From the NCBI GenBank assembly GCA_014385025.1, contig JACRTB010000016.1, positions 1-64,000 on the forward strand: a stretch of DNA of 64,000 nucleotides, in the 5' to 3' direction. This document shows, in pieces, positions 35,801-50,339 of the stretch (position 1 is its first letter; the number at the start of each line of letters is the position of its first letter). Source of the DNA: Yanshouia hominis. GTDB taxonomy: Bacteria > Bacillota > Clostridia > Oscillospirales > Ruminococcaceae. The position numbers and the translations under genes were made by a program. The notes below the pieces were generated by a model. That model saw only the letters and a program-made list of their open reading frames with translations. It was not told the origin of the DNA and made no database searches.

Positions 35801-36593
35801 GGGCGTCCCGTCCCGTATGAATATCGGACAGGTGCTTGAGGTCCACCTCGGGCGTGCCGCCGCAGAGCTGGGCATCAAGGTGATGACCCCGGTGTTTGAC
35901 GGCGCCAAGGAGGACGATATCCGCGATGCGCTTTCCGAGGCCGGACTCGACGATGACGGCAAAACATGGCTTTATGACGGACGAACCGGCGAGCTTTTCG
36001 ACAACCGTGTGACCGTCGGTTATATGTACTACCTCAAGCTCCATCATCTGGTTGACGATAAGATCCATGCGCGTTCCACCGGCCCCTATTCGCTGGTCAC
36101 CCAGCAGCCCCTCGGCGGCAAGGCGCAGTTCGGCGGACAGCGCTTCGGCGAAATGGAGGTCTGGGCGCTGGAGGCCTATGGCGCCGCATACACCCTTCAG
36201 GAGATTCTGACCGTCAAGTCGGACGATACGGTGGGCCGCGTCAAAACCTTTGAAGCGATTGTCAAGGGACAGAACGTGCCCAAGCCCGGCATCCCCGAGG
36301 CGTTTAAGGTTCTTATCAAGGAGCTCCAGTCGCTTGCGCTTGATGTTCGGGTGCTCGACAAGGACAACAATGAGATCGATCTCAAGCAGCAGTTTGACGA
36401 CGACAATATGGGCCTCAGCCCGGTGGACGACGAGCTTTACAGCCCGGGCGTTGAGGTGGAGGGAGAGCTTGACGCCGCCGGCTTCGCGGTTGAGCATCCC
36501 GATGAGGATCTCTTCGACGACAACGGCCTTGCGGAATTTGACGACATCGGCTTCGACGACGAAGCCGACGACGAGAAATTTACCGAAGAATAA
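32877..36593 (+). CDS. rpoB: RNA polymerase beta subunit
   Basis: 1,238 residues, full length for Firmicutes. Clear landmarks: [19 protein letters not shown], the rifampicin region [20 protein letters not shown] (unmutated at the classic Asp, His and Ser positions; Pro where E. coli has Gln510), [33 protein letters not shown] and [20 protein letters not shown] near the end. It ends in an unusually acidic tail ([20 protein letters not shown]...). It forms the catalytic core with RpoC, which starts 15 nt downstream. Confidence 0.98.
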   Translation: MLKVKPVNLGKNVRMSFGKIHEVLDMPNLIEVQKNSYRWFLEEGLKEVFEDMSAITDYQGNLVLDFIDYRLEDKPKYTIEECKERDTTFAAPLIVTTSLLNRETGEIKEQEIFMGDFPLMTESGTFVINGAERVIVSQLVRSPGVYYSRTRDKSGRELFAATVIPNRGAWLEYETDSNGVFWARIDKNRKLPITTFIRSLGMATDEEMVSFFGENELLRTTIEKDAIKTVNEALQEVYRKLRPGEPPTVDSARSHINSLFFDPRRYDLSKVGRYKYNKKLAIGQRITDRELAAPVVDPMTGEILFEEGAILSRADAQRIEHAGVDSVYIKVGEQTVKVISNGMVDIHDFVDCGALGLTVKEKVRFCVLREILEQAGEDQTALKDAITRRHDELIPKHIIIDDIYATIGYLLNLSAGVGLDDDIDHLGNRRIRSVGELLQNQFRIGFSRMERVIRERMATQSQDQGEVTAQALINIRPVVASIKEFFGSSPLSQFMDQTNPLAELTHKRRLSALGPGGLSRDRAGFEVRDVHYTHYGRMCPIETPEGPNIGLISYLATFARINEYGFIEAPYRKVDHASHKILDEVVYMTADVEDEYIVAQANAPLENGYFARPRVAARYRDSILEVERDKVDFMDVSPKMVVSVATAMIPFLENDDANRALMGSNMQRQAVPLLKTESPIVGTGMEYKAAVDSGVAVISKHDGVVKSVSANKVVVTTADGIDHEYRLTKFMRSNQGTCTNQRPIVAKGDEIKIGDVVADGPATANGEIALGKNMLVGFMTWEGYNYEDAVLINERLVKEDLYTSIHIEEYEIEARDTKLGPEEITRDIPNVGEDVLKELDERGIIRIGAEVRAGDILVGKVTPKGETELNAEERLLRAIFGEKAREVRDTSLRVPHGEYGIIVDVKVFTRETSDELSPGVNMVVRCYIAQKRKISVGDKMAGRHGNKGVVSRVLPQEDMPYLPGGRPLDIVLNPLGVPSRMNIGQVLEVHLGRAAAELGIKVMTPVFDGAKEDDIRDALSEAGLDDDGKTWLYDGRTGELFDNRVTVGYMYYLKLHHLVDDKIHARSTGPYSLVTQQPLGGKAQFGGQRFGEMEVWALEAYGAAYTLQEILTVKSDDTVGRVKTFEAIVKGQNVPKPGIPEAFKVLIKELQSLALDVRVLDKDNNEIDLKQQFDDDNMGLSPVDDELYSPGVEVEGELDAAGFAVEHPDEDLFDDNGLAEFDDIGFDDEADDEKFTEE

Positions 36594-36608
36594 GTGGAGG
36601 GACGGCAG

Positions 36609-40157
<3,549 letters not shown>

Positions 40158-40239
40158 CAGGAAATCCCTGACTTCGCAGAAGGCCGGACATTATTTCACT
40201 GTTTTTGGAATTTTTCACGAAAAAACAGCGAAAATATTG

Positions 40240-40269
40240 TTGACAAGGAATGCAGCCCAATGGTAAAAT
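40240..40269 (+). promoter_or_regulatory. Promoter of the str operon
   Basis: TTGACA (40240-40245), 18 bp, TAAAAT (40264-40269). A 230-nt leader follows before rpsL. An AT-rich hairpin (CTGTTTTT/AAAAACAG, about 40197-40229) just upstream may terminate rpoC weakly. Confidence 0.8.
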
Positions 40270-40431
40270 TAAAAATTGGGTGAGCTATTGCGATGCTGTC
40301 CGAATTTTCGATTTGACTGACAACATCCATGCACAGGACGCCCGCAATCCGGCGAAGCATGATCGGGTCCCACGAGTGGGGCGGCGATTTCAAGCTGGAT
40401 GAGCGGCTGCGGTCCGTTGCGACGCAAAGGC

Positions 40432-40455
40432 GACCCCGAGCAGCTGCTTGGGGTC
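40432..40455 (+). promoter_or_regulatory. Leader hairpin before rpsL
   Basis: GACCCC...GGGGTC enclosing AGCAGCTGCT: a 24-nt nearly perfect palindrome followed by TCTTTG. Possible attenuator or S7/S12 regulatory structure; 48 nt before the start codon. Confidence 0.5.
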
Positions 40456-40502
40456 TCTTTGATAGATGTCCCGAAACAATCAGGAAAGGAGGAAAATTTT
40501 TC

Positions 40503-40931
40503 ATGCCAACTTTTAACCAGCTCGTCAGAAAGGGCAGAGAAGTCATTGAAAAGAAATCGACTGCTCCGGCACTCCTCAAGGGATGGAACTCGAAGAAGCG
40601 CAGAGCCATTGATCAGAATTCTCCGCAGAAGCGCGGTGTCTGCACCTCGATCAGAACCCAGACCCCCAAGAAGCCGAACTCTGCTCTGAGAAAGGTCGCG
40701 AGAGTCAGGCTGTCCAATGGAATCGAAGCTACCGCTTACATTCCCGGTATCGGCCACAATCTCCAGGAGCACTCTGTGGTCCTGATCCGCGGCGGACGTG
40801 TCAAGGATCTCCCTGGTGTTCGTTACCACATCATCCGTGGCACCCTCGATACGCAGGGCGTTGCCAAGCGGATGCAGGCCAGATCCAAGTACGGCGCCAA
40901 GAGACCGAAGGCCGGTGCTGCGAAGAAGTAA
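40503..40931 (+). CDS. rpsL: 30S ribosomal protein S12
   Basis: 142 residues from ATG 40503 (AAAGGAGG at 40486). It begins [19 protein letters not shown]. The decoding-centre segments [17 protein letters not shown] and [13 protein letters not shown] are wild type at the two lysines changed in streptomycin resistance. First gene of the str operon. An upstream in-frame extension to 40329 overlaps the leader hairpin and is not S12-like. Confidence 0.97.
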   Translation: MPTFNQLVRKGREVIEKKSTAPALLKGWNSKKRRAIDQNSPQKRGVCTSIRTQTPKKPNSALRKVARVRLSNGIEATAYIPGIGHNLQEHSVVLIRGGRVKDLPGVRYHIIRGTLDTQGVAKRMQARSKYGAKRPKAGAAKK

Positions 40932-41054
40932 GAGAAATCATGTCTGCCGCAAAATGCGGAAGCTTTTAAATAGAAAAGCCTCTGCATTGGCGCGCACGGA
41001 AGATTCTTTGCTTTCGAGTACCGATGAATTCATTTTATGAAGGAGGGAAGAGAA

Positions 41055-41525
41055 GTGCCAAGAAGAGGTAATATTGCAAAGCGCGAGATCCTGCCCGATC
41101 CGATGTACGGTTCGACCATGGTCACCCGCCTCATCAACAGCGTCATGTATGACGGAAAGAAGGGCGTCGCGCAGAAAATCGTTTATGGCGCGTTTGCCAT
41201 TGTTCAGGAGAAAACCGGCAAGGAGCCGCTCGAGGCCTTTGAGGAGGCTCTGGAGAACATCATGCCTGTCCTCGAGGTGAAGGCCCGCCGTGTCGGCGGC
41301 GCTACCTACCAGGTCCCGATGGAGGTCCGCCCGGCCCGCCGTCAGACCCTCGGACTGCGGTGGCTGACCAATTATTCGAGAACCCGCAGCGAGAGAACCA
41401 TGCAGGAGAAGCTGGCTGGCGAAATCATGGATGCCCTGAATTCGACCGGCGGCGCCTGCAAGAAGCGTGAGGATACCCATAAGATGGCCGAGGCCAACAA
41501 GGCGTTCGCACACTTCAGATGGTAA
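41055..41525 (+). CDS. rpsG: 30S ribosomal protein S7
   Basis: 156 residues from GTG 41055, behind AGGAGGG (41041-41047). The product begins [20 protein letters not shown] and ends FAHFRW as is usual for S7. The central [23 protein letters not shown] is the conserved rRNA-binding part. The ATG at 41037 lies before the ribosome site and was rejected. Confidence 0.97.
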   Translation: MPRRGNIAKREILPDPMYGSTMVTRLINSVMYDGKKGVAQKIVYGAFAIVQEKTGKEPLEAFEEALENIMPVLEVKARRVGGATYQVPMEVRPARRQTLGLRWLTNYSRTRSERTMQEKLAGEIMDALNSTGGACKKREDTHKMAEANKAFAHFRW

Positions 41526-41583
41526 GGATGGATGGATTTCCGTCCGTATCCGTATCCAGTTATTTTGCCAATAGGAGGACACT

Positions 41584-43686
41584 ATGCCGAGGGATGTATC
41601 TCTGGAAATGACCAGAAACATCGGTATCATGGCGCATATCGACGCTGGTAAGACCACGACTACCGAACGGATTCTTTATTATACCGGTATCAACCACAAG
41701 ATCGGCGAGACCCACGATGGCTCCGCCACCATGGACTGGATGGCGCAGGAGCAGGAACGCGGCATCACCATCACCTCTGCGGCCACCACCTGCTATTGGA
41801 GTGGCTCGCAGCATCAGTATGGGAAGCACCGCATCAACATCATCGACACCCCCGGACACGTGGACTTCACTGTAGAGGTCGAGCGTTCGCTGCGCGTGCT
41901 CGACGGCTCTGTTACCGTTTTCTGTGCCAAGGGCGGCGTCGAGCCCCAGTCTGAGACGGTTTGGAGACAGGCGGACAAGTATCAGGTTCCGAGAATGGCA
42001 TTCGTCAACAAGATGGATATCCTCGGCGCCAACTTCTATCGCGTCGTGGAGATGATGCATGAACGTCTCAAGTGCAATGCCGTCCCGGTCCAGCTGCCGA
42101 TCGGTGAGGAGAATTTCTTCCGCGGGATTATCGACCTGATCCGGATGAAGGCCGAGGTCTATTATGACGATCTGGGCAAGGATGTCCGGGAGGAGGAAAT
42201 CCCCGAGGAGATGCGCGAGAAGGCCGAGGAGTATCATGTCAAAATGATCGAGGCGGCTGCCGAGCAGGATGAGGCCCTGATGGAAAAGTACCTCGAGGGC
42301 GAGGAACTCACCAGCGAGGAGATCAAGGCCGCGATCCGCAAGGGCTGTTTGGCCAACACTTTTGTACCGGTGCTCTGCGGTACCGCTTACCGCAACAAGG
42401 GCGTTCAGATGCTGCTTGACGCGGTCATCGACTATATGCCCGCCCCGACCGATATCGCCCACATCACCGGCGTCAATCCCGAGACGGAGGAGACCGAGGA
42501 GCGGCCTTCTTCGGACAAGGAGCCTTTCGCGGCTCTGGCGTTCAAAATCGCAACCGATCCCTATGTCGGCAAACTCTGCTTCTTCCGTGTCTATTCCGGC
42601 ACCGTCGAAGCCGGCGCGTCGGTCTATAACTCGGTCAAGTCGAACAGCGAACGCATGGGCCGTATCCTTCAGATGCACGCCAACCACCGCAAGGATATCG
42701 ACGTCTGCTACGCGGGCGATATCGCCGCCGCGGTTGGTCTGAAGAACACCACCACCGGCGACACCCTGTGTGATCCCAAGCACCCGATTATCCTTGAGTC
42801 GATGGAGTTCCCCGAGCCGGTTATCCGGGTCGCGATCGAGCCGAAGACCAAGGCCGGTCAGGAGAAGATGGGCATCGCCCTTTCGAAGCTTGCGGAAGAG
42901 GACCCGACCTTCCGGACCTACACCGACGAGGAAACGGGCCAGACCATTATTGCCGGTATGGGCGAGCTTCACCTTGAGATCATTGTCGACCGCCTGCTGC
43001 GCGAGTTCCGCGTCGAGGCCAATGTCGGCAAACCGCAGGTCGCCTATAAGGAGACGGTCCGCCGTCTTGCCGACGTTGATATGAAGTACGCCCGTCAGTC
43101 GGGTGGTAAGGGCCAGTACGGCCATGTCAAGATCAAGCTTGAGCCCAACGAATCCGGCAAGGGCTATGAGTTTGTCAACGCCGTTGTCGGTGGCGCGATC
43201 CCGAAGGAGTATATCCCCGCGGTCGACGCCGGTATTCAGGGCGCGATGATGTCCGGCGTGGTTGCCGGCTATCCTGTCGTGGACTGCAAGGTCACCCTGT
43301 ATGACGGCTCCTACCACGAGGTTGACTCGTCTGAAATGGCGTTCAAGATCGCCGGCTCGATGGCTTTCAAGGAGGCCATGAGAAAGGCTGATCCCTGCAT
43401 CCTCGAGCCGATCATGAAGGTCTGCGTCACTGTTCCCGAGGATTATATGGGCGACGTTATGGGCGACCTTAACTCCCGCCGCGGACAGATTCAGGGCATG
43501 GAGGCCAAGTTCGGCGCACAGCAGATCGACGCCTTTGTGCCGCTTTCCGAGATGTTCGGCTATGCCACCGACCTGCGTTCCAAGTCTCAGGGCCGCGGAC
43601 AGTATACGATGGAGCCCTCGCATTATATCGAGGTGCCGAAGTCGATTGCCGAGAATATCATCTCCGCGCGGACCAAGCACGCATAA
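41584..43686 (+). CDS. fusA: Elongation factor G
   Basis: 700 residues. GTPase motifs: [15 protein letters not shown] (G1), [10 protein letters not shown] (G2), [21 protein letters not shown] (G3), NKMDILGA (G4). Domain IV includes [15 protein letters not shown]. Full length, one of the core str-operon genes; AGGAGG at 41574 sets the start. It catalyses translocation on the ribosome. Confidence 0.98.
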   Translation: MPRDVSLEMTRNIGIMAHIDAGKTTTTERILYYTGINHKIGETHDGSATMDWMAQEQERGITITSAATTCYWSGSQHQYGKHRINIIDTPGHVDFTVEVERSLRVLDGSVTVFCAKGGVEPQSETVWRQADKYQVPRMAFVNKMDILGANFYRVVEMMHERLKCNAVPVQLPIGEENFFRGIIDLIRMKAEVYYDDLGKDVREEEIPEEMREKAEEYHVKMIEAAAEQDEALMEKYLEGEELTSEEIKAAIRKGCLANTFVPVLCGTAYRNKGVQMLLDAVIDYMPAPTDIAHITGVNPETEETEERPSSDKEPFAALAFKIATDPYVGKLCFFRVYSGTVEAGASVYNSVKSNSERMGRILQMHANHRKDIDVCYAGDIAAAVGLKNTTTGDTLCDPKHPIILESMEFPEPVIRVAIEPKTKAGQEKMGIALSKLAEEDPTFRTYTDEETGQTIIAGMGELHLEIIVDRLLREFRVEANVGKPQVAYKETVRRLADVDMKYARQSGGKGQYGHVKIKLEPNESGKGYEFVNAVVGGAIPKEYIPAVDAGIQGAMMSGVVAGYPVVDCKVTLYDGSYHEVDSSEMAFKIAGSMAFKEAMRKADPCILEPIMKVCVTVPEDYMGDVMGDLNSRRGQIQGMEAKFGAQQIDAFVPLSEMFGYATDLRSKSQGRGQYTMEPSHYIEVPKSIAENIISARTKHA

Positions 43687-43794
43687 AATTGTTCTTTGTA
43701 CTTGCATTTTCTGCTTCAGATTGTTACAATAACGATTGAAGCGCTGCCGAAAAATTTTATGAATAATCTACAGTAAAAAGGGAGGAAAAACACA

Positions 43795-44991
<1,197 letters not shown>

Positions 44992-45033
44992 TTTTCCCCA
45001 TTTCGGCATGACGCGGCGAAAGCCGCATCCGAA

Positions 45034-45073
45034 GGCCGGGGCAGAATGGAAGTATTCTGCCCCGGCCTTTTTT
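45034..45073 (+). terminator. Terminator of the str operon
   Basis: GGCCGGGGCAGAAT (45034-45047), loop GGAAGT, ATTCTGCCCCGGCC (45054-45067), TTTTTT: perfect 14-bp stem. Confidence 0.95.
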
Positions 45074-45171
45074 GCACCGTCTTTCTTCTTTCGACATTCC
45101 TTCTTGCTTTCAAACCGCTTTTTGGTCGTCATAAAGCGGTTTGCTGTCCAATAGGATAGAGGGAAGGGGGG

Positions 45172-46878
45172 GTGCCCGTGAATAGAAAGGGCCAGTCCTT
45201 TGCCGCGGGGGCGGCAACCCTGATGGCCGCGGCATTAATCGTCAAAGTAATTGGAATGCTCTTTAAAATCCCGCTGACCCGTATGCTCGGGGGGGAGGGA
45301 ATGGGCTACTATATGACGGCCTACAGCATTTTCAACCCAATCTGTGCTCTCTGTGTGGCAGGTTTTCCGGTAGCGGTTTCGCGGCTCACTGCCGCCAGTC
45401 TCGCCAATCACCGACGCGAGGAGCCGAGGCGGATTTTAACGGCGGCCCTTCTGCTCTTCCTGCCGATGGGCCTGCTCTGTTCAGCGGGAATTTATCTGGC
45501 AGCTCCGTTTTTTGTCCGGATTGTGGGAAACGAGGCAGCGCTGGGCGCGGTGCGCGCGATTGCCCCCGCTGTTTTTTTCTGTTGTATTTCCGCAGTGTTT
45601 CGGGGATATTATGAGGGAGGCCGAAACATGGTTCCCACCGCTGTCTCGCAGGTGGTCGAGGCCTCGGTGAAGCTGGGCGCGGGGATTTTTTGTGCCATGC
45701 GCTGCCTTGAGACGGAACTCGGACATTTCACGGCCGGAGAGCCGGTCTGCGGGGTAACGGTATCCAGTCTGGAGGAAGCGCAGATGGTTATTGCCCCCTA
45801 TGCGGCCGCCGCCGCCATTATCGGGGTAACCGTTTCTACACTGGCCGGATGTCTGGCGCTGGCCCTTGCCTACTTTGGAGAGCCGCATACCGGTTCAGAC
45901 CGGATCGGCGCGGCGGGGATGATTCACTATTCCAAAAATCTGCTGGTTACCGCCCTGCCGGTCTGTGCGGGGGCGCTGGTCGTCAATCTCTCCTCCTTTG
46001 TCGATCTGATGTCGGTCATCAACCGGCTGAATTGTGCTGTGTCCCTCGGCTGGGAAGCTCTGTGCCGCAGCCACCCGCAAGCCGGACTGGAAAGGATGGA
46101 GGCGGAAAGGGTCGGAAACTTCCTCTTCGGCTCCTATTCCGGACTTGCGATGACGGTTTTTCACCTTGTCCCTGCCATTACCGCTTCGCTGGGAGTCTGT
46201 GCGCTGCCGCTCATCGCCTCTCTGGCGGCGCGCGGAAGCCGCGCCCAACTGCGCCGAACCGTTGAATCGGTACTGAGAATCACGGTAATTGTGGCCCTTC
46301 CCCTCGGCCTGGGAATGAGCTGCATGGCCGGGCAGATTCTCCAATTGCTCTTTTCATCGAATCCCGAGGAGGTTTCGGTAGCGGCCGTTTTGCTGCGTCC
46401 TCTGGGAGTAGCCGCCGTCTTTGTAGCGGTTTCCGGCTGCATCAACAGTATGCTGCAGGCTCTCGGGCATGTTTTGGTTCCGGTTCGGCTGATGCTTTGC
46501 GGAGCGGCGGTTAAATTCGGCATCAACTGGGCGCTGATCGCGCGTCCGTCGATCAACATTTTGGGCGCCCCCTGGGGGACGCTCTGCTGCTATCTGACGA
46601 TGACACTGCTCGGGTGCGCCGCGCTGGAACGGGCGTCCGGGGGACAGATCAATCTGGCCGCAATTTTTGCAAAACCTTTGGCGGCCTCCCTGCTTTGCTG
46701 TGCGGCGGCGGTGGGCTGCTGCCGTCTCCTTGCTTCATGGCCTCAGTGGGCCGCAACATTGGCCGCGGTGGGAGCCGCGGGCGCGGTTTATCTGATTGCG
46801 GTGCTCCTGCTGGGTGCGCTGCGGGAGGAGGATATGGAATTGCTGCCAAGACGGACAAAAATCCGAAAAGATCGCTAA
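45172..46878 (+). CDS. SpoVB/YabM-like MOP-superfamily flippase
   Basis: 568 residues, about 14 membrane helices. The start KGQSFAAGAATLMAAALIVKVIGMLFKIPLTRMLGGEGMGYY is typical of Firmicute polysaccharide-biosynthesis/SpoVB proteins (relatives of MurJ), and FRGYYEGGRNMVPTAVSQVVEA is their conserved loop motif. They flip lipid-linked cell-wall or spore-cortex precursors across the membrane. Its position just before mazG matches yabM of Bacillus. Start could be GTG 45172 or GTG 45178, both behind a G-rich ribosome site. Confidence 0.88.
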   Translation: MPVNRKGQSFAAGAATLMAAALIVKVIGMLFKIPLTRMLGGEGMGYYMTAYSIFNPICALCVAGFPVAVSRLTAASLANHRREEPRRILTAALLLFLPMGLLCSAGIYLAAPFFVRIVGNEAALGAVRAIAPAVFFCCISAVFRGYYEGGRNMVPTAVSQVVEASVKLGAGIFCAMRCLETELGHFTAGEPVCGVTVSSLEEAQMVIAPYAAAAAIIGVTVSTLAGCLALALAYFGEPHTGSDRIGAAGMIHYSKNLLVTALPVCAGALVVNLSSFVDLMSVINRLNCAVSLGWEALCRSHPQAGLERMEAERVGNFLFGSYSGLAMTVFHLVPAITASLGVCALPLIASLAARGSRAQLRRTVESVLRITVIVALPLGLGMSCMAGQILQLLFSSNPEEVSVAAVLLRPLGVAAVFVAVSGCINSMLQALGHVLVPVRLMLCGAAVKFGINWALIARPSINILGAPWGTLCCYLTMTLLGCAALERASGGQINLAAIFAKPLAASLLCCAAAVGCCRLLASWPQWAATLAAVGAAGAVYLIAVLLLGALREEDMELLPRRTKIRKDR

Positions 46879-46895
46879 ACGATGCAGAAATTCTC

Positions 46896-46924
46896 TTGCA
46901 AATCCCTTGTTAATGCGGTAAAAT
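46896..46924 (+). promoter_or_regulatory. Promoter of mazG
   Basis: TTGCAA (46896-46901), 17 bp, TAAAAT (46919-46924); mazG starts 43 bp further on. Confidence 0.7.
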
Positions 46925-46966
46925 AGGGAAGATGTTTTTACTGACCCAAAAAGGAGAAGACCCACT

Positions 46967-47767
46967 GTGGAGTTTCAGGCAAAAGAGAAGTATTCGGTAT
47001 CGGATTTGATCTCGATTATGGCGCTGCTGCGGGGCGAGGGCGGCTGTCCTTGGGATCGTGAGCAGGACCATCTCACCATCCGCAAGAATCTCATTGAAGA
47101 AGCATATGAGGTGGTTGAGGCAATCGATGCCGGAGATCCGGAGATGCTCCGCGAGGAGCTGGGGGATCTTTTGCTTCAGGTGGTTTTCCACAGCAGGATC
47201 AGCGAGGAAGAGGGAGACTTTTCGATTGAGGAAGTTGCGGATGGAATCTGCAGGAAGCTGATCCACCGCCATCCCCACATCTTTTCCGATGTGGTTGTGA
47301 AAGATTCCGGTGAAGTCCTGGAAAATTGGGACGCAATCAAAAAGCAGGAAAAGGGACAAAAGACCGCTTCGGATACACTGCACAGCGTGCCGAAGGTACT
47401 GCCGGCCCTGATGCGCAGCCAGAAGGTGCAGAAACGTGCCGCCAAAACCGGATTTGATTACCCCGACGCTCTTTCCGCGTTGGCCGATCTTGAAAGCGAG
47501 ATCGCTGAACTGCGGGAAGCGCTTGCATCGGGCGGGCAGGAAGCCCAAACCGATGAGCTGGGCGACGTAATCTTTTCGGCGGTCAATGTGGCTCGCCATC
47601 TTCCGGCGGACGCCGAAGAGGCGCTTACCGCTTCCTGTGAAAAGTTTATCCGCCGTTTTGACCGCATGGAGTCCATGGCGCGGGAGAAAGGAATTGTCCT
47701 CGAGGAGCAGTCCCTGGATCGGTTAAATGCATTGTGGGACGCTGCAAAGCGTGCCGATGTTGAATAG
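46967..47767 (+). CDS. mazG: Nucleoside triphosphate pyrophosphohydrolase MazG
   Basis: 266 residues from GTG 46967 behind AAAAGGAG. The metal-binding helices are clear: CPWDREQDHLTIRKNLIEEAYEVVEAI, then REELGDLLLQVVFHSRI in the first domain, and a second copy ELGDVIFSAVNVARHL near residue 200. It hydrolyses (d)NTPs to NMPs and pyrophosphate, removing damaged or excess nucleotides. The N-terminal methylase domain of the Bacillus fusion (YabN) is absent. Heads the hup-rqcP-yabP-yabQ-divIC run. Confidence 0.96.
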   Translation: MEFQAKEKYSVSDLISIMALLRGEGGCPWDREQDHLTIRKNLIEEAYEVVEAIDAGDPEMLREELGDLLLQVVFHSRISEEEGDFSIEEVADGICRKLIHRHPHIFSDVVVKDSGEVLENWDAIKKQEKGQKTASDTLHSVPKVLPALMRSQKVQKRAAKTGFDYPDALSALADLESEIAELREALASGGQEAQTDELGDVIFSAVNVARHLPADAEEALTASCEKFIRRFDRMESMAREKGIVLEEQSLDRLNALWDAAKRADVE

Positions 47768-47796
47768 TGATGAAGTAAAATTTGGAGGTTCTTACT

Positions 47797-48072
47797 ATGA
47801 CAAAAGCAGATCTGATTGGAATTGTTGCCGCGAAAACCGAGCTTTCCAAGAAGGACAGCGAGAAGGCTGTTTCGGCTGTTCTCGATGCGATCACCGAGGC
47901 GCTCGTGGAGGGCGATAAGGTTTCCCTCGTTGGATTCGGCTCTTTTGAGGTGAAGACCCGCGGCCCCAGAAAGGGTATTAACCCCAGAACCAAGGAAGAG
48001 ATCACCATCGAGGCTTCCAAGCTCCCTGCCTTTAAGGCTGGCAAGGCCCTCAAGGATGCTGTTTCCAAGTAA
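47797..48072 (+). CDS. hup: HU-family DNA-binding protein
   Basis: 91 residues from ATG 47797 (TTGGAGG at 47782). Begins [20 protein letters not shown]. The arm and core [28 protein letters not shown] are standard HU. It bends and compacts DNA. Inserted between mazG and rqcP compared with the Bacillus order, common in clostridia. Expected to be strongly expressed. Confidence 0.97.
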   Translation: MTKADLIGIVAAKTELSKKDSEKAVSAVLDAITEALVEGDKVSLVGFGSFEVKTRGPRKGINPRTKEEITIEASKLPAFKAGKALKDAVSK

Positions 48073-48098
48073 AAGGCCTTCTGAGAAAATTATACGCG

Positions 48099-48131
48099 GC
48101 AGCCGACGTATCGCCAACGATGCGCCGGCTG
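48099..48131 (+). terminator. Possible terminator after hup
   Basis: CAGCCG...CGGCTG with inner ATCG/CGAT; short GTTTG after it. It may allow partial read-through to rqcP. Confidence 0.4.
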
Positions 48132-48192
48132 TTTGAATGTCAGGCGGCGCGGGGAATGGGAACCGCTTGCGTTCAGGAAGGAGAAAGAATCC

Positions 48193-48435
48193 ATGCGGTT
48201 GGATAAGTATCTCAAGGTATCGCGCCTGATCAAGCGCCGCACCGTCGCCAACGAGGCCTGTGACGCTGGGCGCATCCTTGTCAACGGCAAGCCCGCGCGG
48301 GCTTCCTACGAAGTCAAGGAGGGGGATATCCTGACCATTGGACTGGGAGCCAAGCCCCTGACGGTCAAGGTTCTCTCGGTTGTGGAGCATGTCCGCAAGG
48401 ATGATGCCGGCGCGCTCTATATAGCGGTGGAATAG
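48193..48435 (+). CDS. rqcP: S4-domain RNA-binding protein RqcP
   Basis: 80 residues from ATG 48193 behind AAGGAG. A complete S4 domain: MRLDKYLKVSRLIKRRTVANEACDAGRILVNGKPARASYEVKEGD. This is the RqcP/YabO protein, which works with RqcH on stalled 50S subunits to add alanine tails to incomplete proteins. Position next to yabP-yabQ-divIC is conserved. Confidence 0.93.
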   Translation: MRLDKYLKVSRLIKRRTVANEACDAGRILVNGKPARASYEVKEGDILTIGLGAKPLTVKVLSVVEHVRKDDAGALYIAVE

Positions 48436-48515
48436 GCTGCGGCCTTTGATTTCGGCATAACTCCCCCGCCTTTCTCATATCCTGATAGGGATGAAATATG
48501 CTGGAGGGATAGCGG

Positions 48516-48797
48516 ATGGCGGAGGAAAAAGGCGCAGCGCGTGCACAGCACCGCGTTTCGATGGAGAACAGGCGCGCGCTGGAGATTACCGGCGTAACCG
48601 ATATCGACAGTTTCGATGAACAGACCGTTGCGGTCTTTACCGACGTTGGGGAACTGGTGGTGCGGGGCAGCAGCCTGCACATCAGCCGCATCGACGTGGA
48701 ATCCGGAAATCTTTCGCTCGAAGGAGAGATTGACTCGCTCGAATACACCGATAATGTGGCGGTGCGCGGCTCGATCTGGGCCCGGCTCTTCCGATGA
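48516..48797 (+). CDS. yabP: Sporulation protein YabP
   Basis: 93 residues. HRVSMENRRALEITGVTDIDSFDEQTVAVFTDVGELVVRG and LSLEGEIDSLEYTD are the YabP/YqfC signature. It is needed for spore cortex formation, under mother-cell sigma control in Bacillus. The last codons overlap yabQ (4 bp). GGAGG at 48502 sets the start. Confidence 0.94.
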   Translation: MAEEKGAARAQHRVSMENRRALEITGVTDIDSFDEQTVAVFTDVGELVVRGSSLHISRIDVESGNLSLEGEIDSLEYTDNVAVRGSIWARLFR

Positions 48798-49408
48798 ACG
48801 GCGATCCGCTGATTGTCCCGGTGAGCGCGCAGTGCGCCGTCTTTCTGCGGGCTTGCCTCTGCGGGACGTCCCTGGCATTGTTCTATGACTTTTTCAGAAT
48901 TCTGCGCCGGGTTTTCCGCTGTCCGGCGGGACTGGTGGCGGTTCAGGACCTTTTCTGCTGCACTGTTTTCTGCCTGGGCAGTTTCCTCTTTCTTCTCTCG
49001 GAATGTGAGGGAAAGCTCCGCTGGTTTGCACTGGCTGGGCAGGTGCTGGGAGCGGTCCTCTATTGGGCGCTTCTGGGAGAAGCCGTGGTGCGTGCGGGAG
49101 CGTGGCTGCTGGGCCTGGCGGTTGGCGCCCTGCGTCTGGTGCTGCGGCTCTGGGTGAGGATTTTCCGGTGCCTCTGCGGATTGCTGATGGGGCTTTTTCG
49201 GCTGCTGGGGCGCCTTTTTTCATGGCCGGCCGTTAAAATTCGGGCGGCGGCGGTGAAAGGCAGCCGATATGTTCAAAAAATATTAAAAAAAGGTGCTGGA
49301 AAGACAAAATTTTGCTTGAAACACCATCCTGTTTTATTGTATAATTTTAGAAAGGCACGGCCTGATGGGCGGCGCCTGCCTAAAGACCGGAAAAACGGAA
49401 GGAGATGA
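48794..49408 (+). CDS. yabQ: Spore cortex biosynthesis protein YabQ
   Basis: 204 residues. Hydrophobic helices (CAVFLRACLCGTSLALFYDFFRILRRVF, LFCCTVFCLGSFLFLLSE, FALAGQVLGAVLYWALLGE) then a long basic tail. The YDFFRILRR segment is characteristic of YabQ. Membrane protein of the forespore outer membrane. Overlaps yabP and divIC by 4 bp each. Longer than the roughly 150 residues often quoted for clostridial forms, because of the Arg/Lys-rich C-terminus. Confidence 0.9.
   Translation: MNGDPLIVPVSAQCAVFLRACLCGTSLALFYDFFRILRRVFRCPAGLVAVQDLFCCTVFCLGSFLFLLSECEGKLRWFALAGQVLGAVLYWALLGEAVVRAGAWLLGLAVGALRLVLRLWVRIFRCLCGLLMGLFRLLGRLFSWPAVKIRAAAVKGSRYVQKILKKGAGKTKFCLKHHPVLLYNFRKARPDGRRLPKDRKNGRR
49316..49345 (+). 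promoter_or_regulatory. Promoter inside yabQ for divIC
   Basis: TTGAAA (49316-49321), 18 bp, TATAAT (49340-49345). It would give vegetative expression of divIC independent of the sporulation promoter for yabPQ. Confidence 0.65.
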
Positions 49409-49707
49409 GCAAAGCAATGGCCAGAAAGCGAAGGTATCGCTCCAATTGGATTGCGCGCCTGGCTGTATTTTGTTTTGCTGTTTATGTGACCGTTTCTCTG
49501 ATCGGAATGCAGGTGCAGGTCGCCGCCAAGCGGCGCGAGCTTCTGGCTCTTCAGCAGAATGTGGAGCAGCAGAAGCTGGTCAATGAGGAAACCCAGCGGA
49601 TTCTCAGCGGGGAGAGCGACGAGGAGTATATCGAACGGATTGCCCATGATAAACTCGGATATGCCTATCCCGATGAAAAGATCTTTATCGACCGTTCGGG
49701 CGGCTGA
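49405..49707 (+). CDS. divIC: Septum formation protein, FtsB/DivIC family
   Basis: 100 residues. Basic N-terminus (MARKRRYRSNWIAR), one membrane helix (LAVFCFAVYVTVSLIGMQVQV), then a coiled coil (AAKRRELLALQQNVEQQKLVNEETQRI) and the FtsB-like end EYIERIAHDKLGYAYPDEKIF. It belongs to the divisome complex with FtsL and DivIB. The second ATG (49414) may be the actual start since AAGGAG precedes by a suitable distance. Confidence 0.92.
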   Translation: MSKAMARKRRYRSNWIARLAVFCFAVYVTVSLIGMQVQVAAKRRELLALQQNVEQQKLVNEETQRILSGESDEEYIERIAHDKLGYAYPDEKIFIDRSGG

Positions 49708-49761
49708 TGCCGGGAAACGCTTTTTGCGAAGCATAAAATGATTGGGAGGATCTATTCACTT

Positions 49762-50232
49762 ATGGCTCTGGAAGTCGGATCGGTTGTGGAAGGAAAGGTT
49801 ACCGGAATTACAAAGTTCGGGGCCTTCGTTGAACTGCCCGGCGGCAAGACCGGAATGGTTCACATTTCCGAGGTTGCAGCTACATACGTCAAGGAGATTC
49901 GTGATTTCATTCAGGAAAATCAGGTCGTTCGTGTTAAGATCCTGGCGGTCACCCCTGAGGGAAGGATCAACCTGTCGATGAAACGTGCGTTAAGCCCGGA
50001 ACAGCAGCAGGCGGCTCCGGAAGGCCGTCCTGCGGCCCCGCGCCGTCCCGCAGCCCCGAGGCGTTCATCGGCCCCGATTGATTACAGCCGCGGCCCCGCG
50101 CAGCCCCAGACCTTTGAGGAGATGCTCAGTCACTTCAAGCAGCGGAGCGACGACAAAATGTCGGATATCCGCCGCAATCTCGACGGCAAACGCGGAAGCT
50201 CCGGCCCCAAGCGGCACGGAGGCAGCCGATAA
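49762..50232 (+). CDS. S1-domain RNA-binding protein, YabR/CvfD-like
   Basis: 156 residues. One S1 domain at residues 4-74 (GSVVEGKVTGITKFGAFVELPGGKTGMVHISEVAATYVKEIRDFIQENQVVRVKIL), then a Pro/Arg/Ala-rich linker (PAAPRRPAAPRRSSAP) and a polar helical end (FEEMLSHFKQRSDDKMSDIRR). It follows divIC as yabR does in Bacillus; such proteins bind mRNA or ribosomes. ATG 49762 was preferred to ATG 49738, which would add an unrelated MIGRIYSL. Confidence 0.88.
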   Translation: MALEVGSVVEGKVTGITKFGAFVELPGGKTGMVHISEVAATYVKEIRDFIQENQVVRVKILAVTPEGRINLSMKRALSPEQQQAAPEGRPAAPRRPAAPRRSSAPIDYSRGPAQPQTFEEMLSHFKQRSDDKMSDIRRNLDGKRGSSGPKRHGGSR

Positions 50233-50339
50233 CGGCTTCTTCGTCCGGCACCGAAAAATCCATCCGGCCCGTCGTCCCGGAAGGGTGCTCTTGGCATCCC
50301 CGGGCCTTCGGGCCGTTTTTTGTGTTGAAAGGAGAACCT

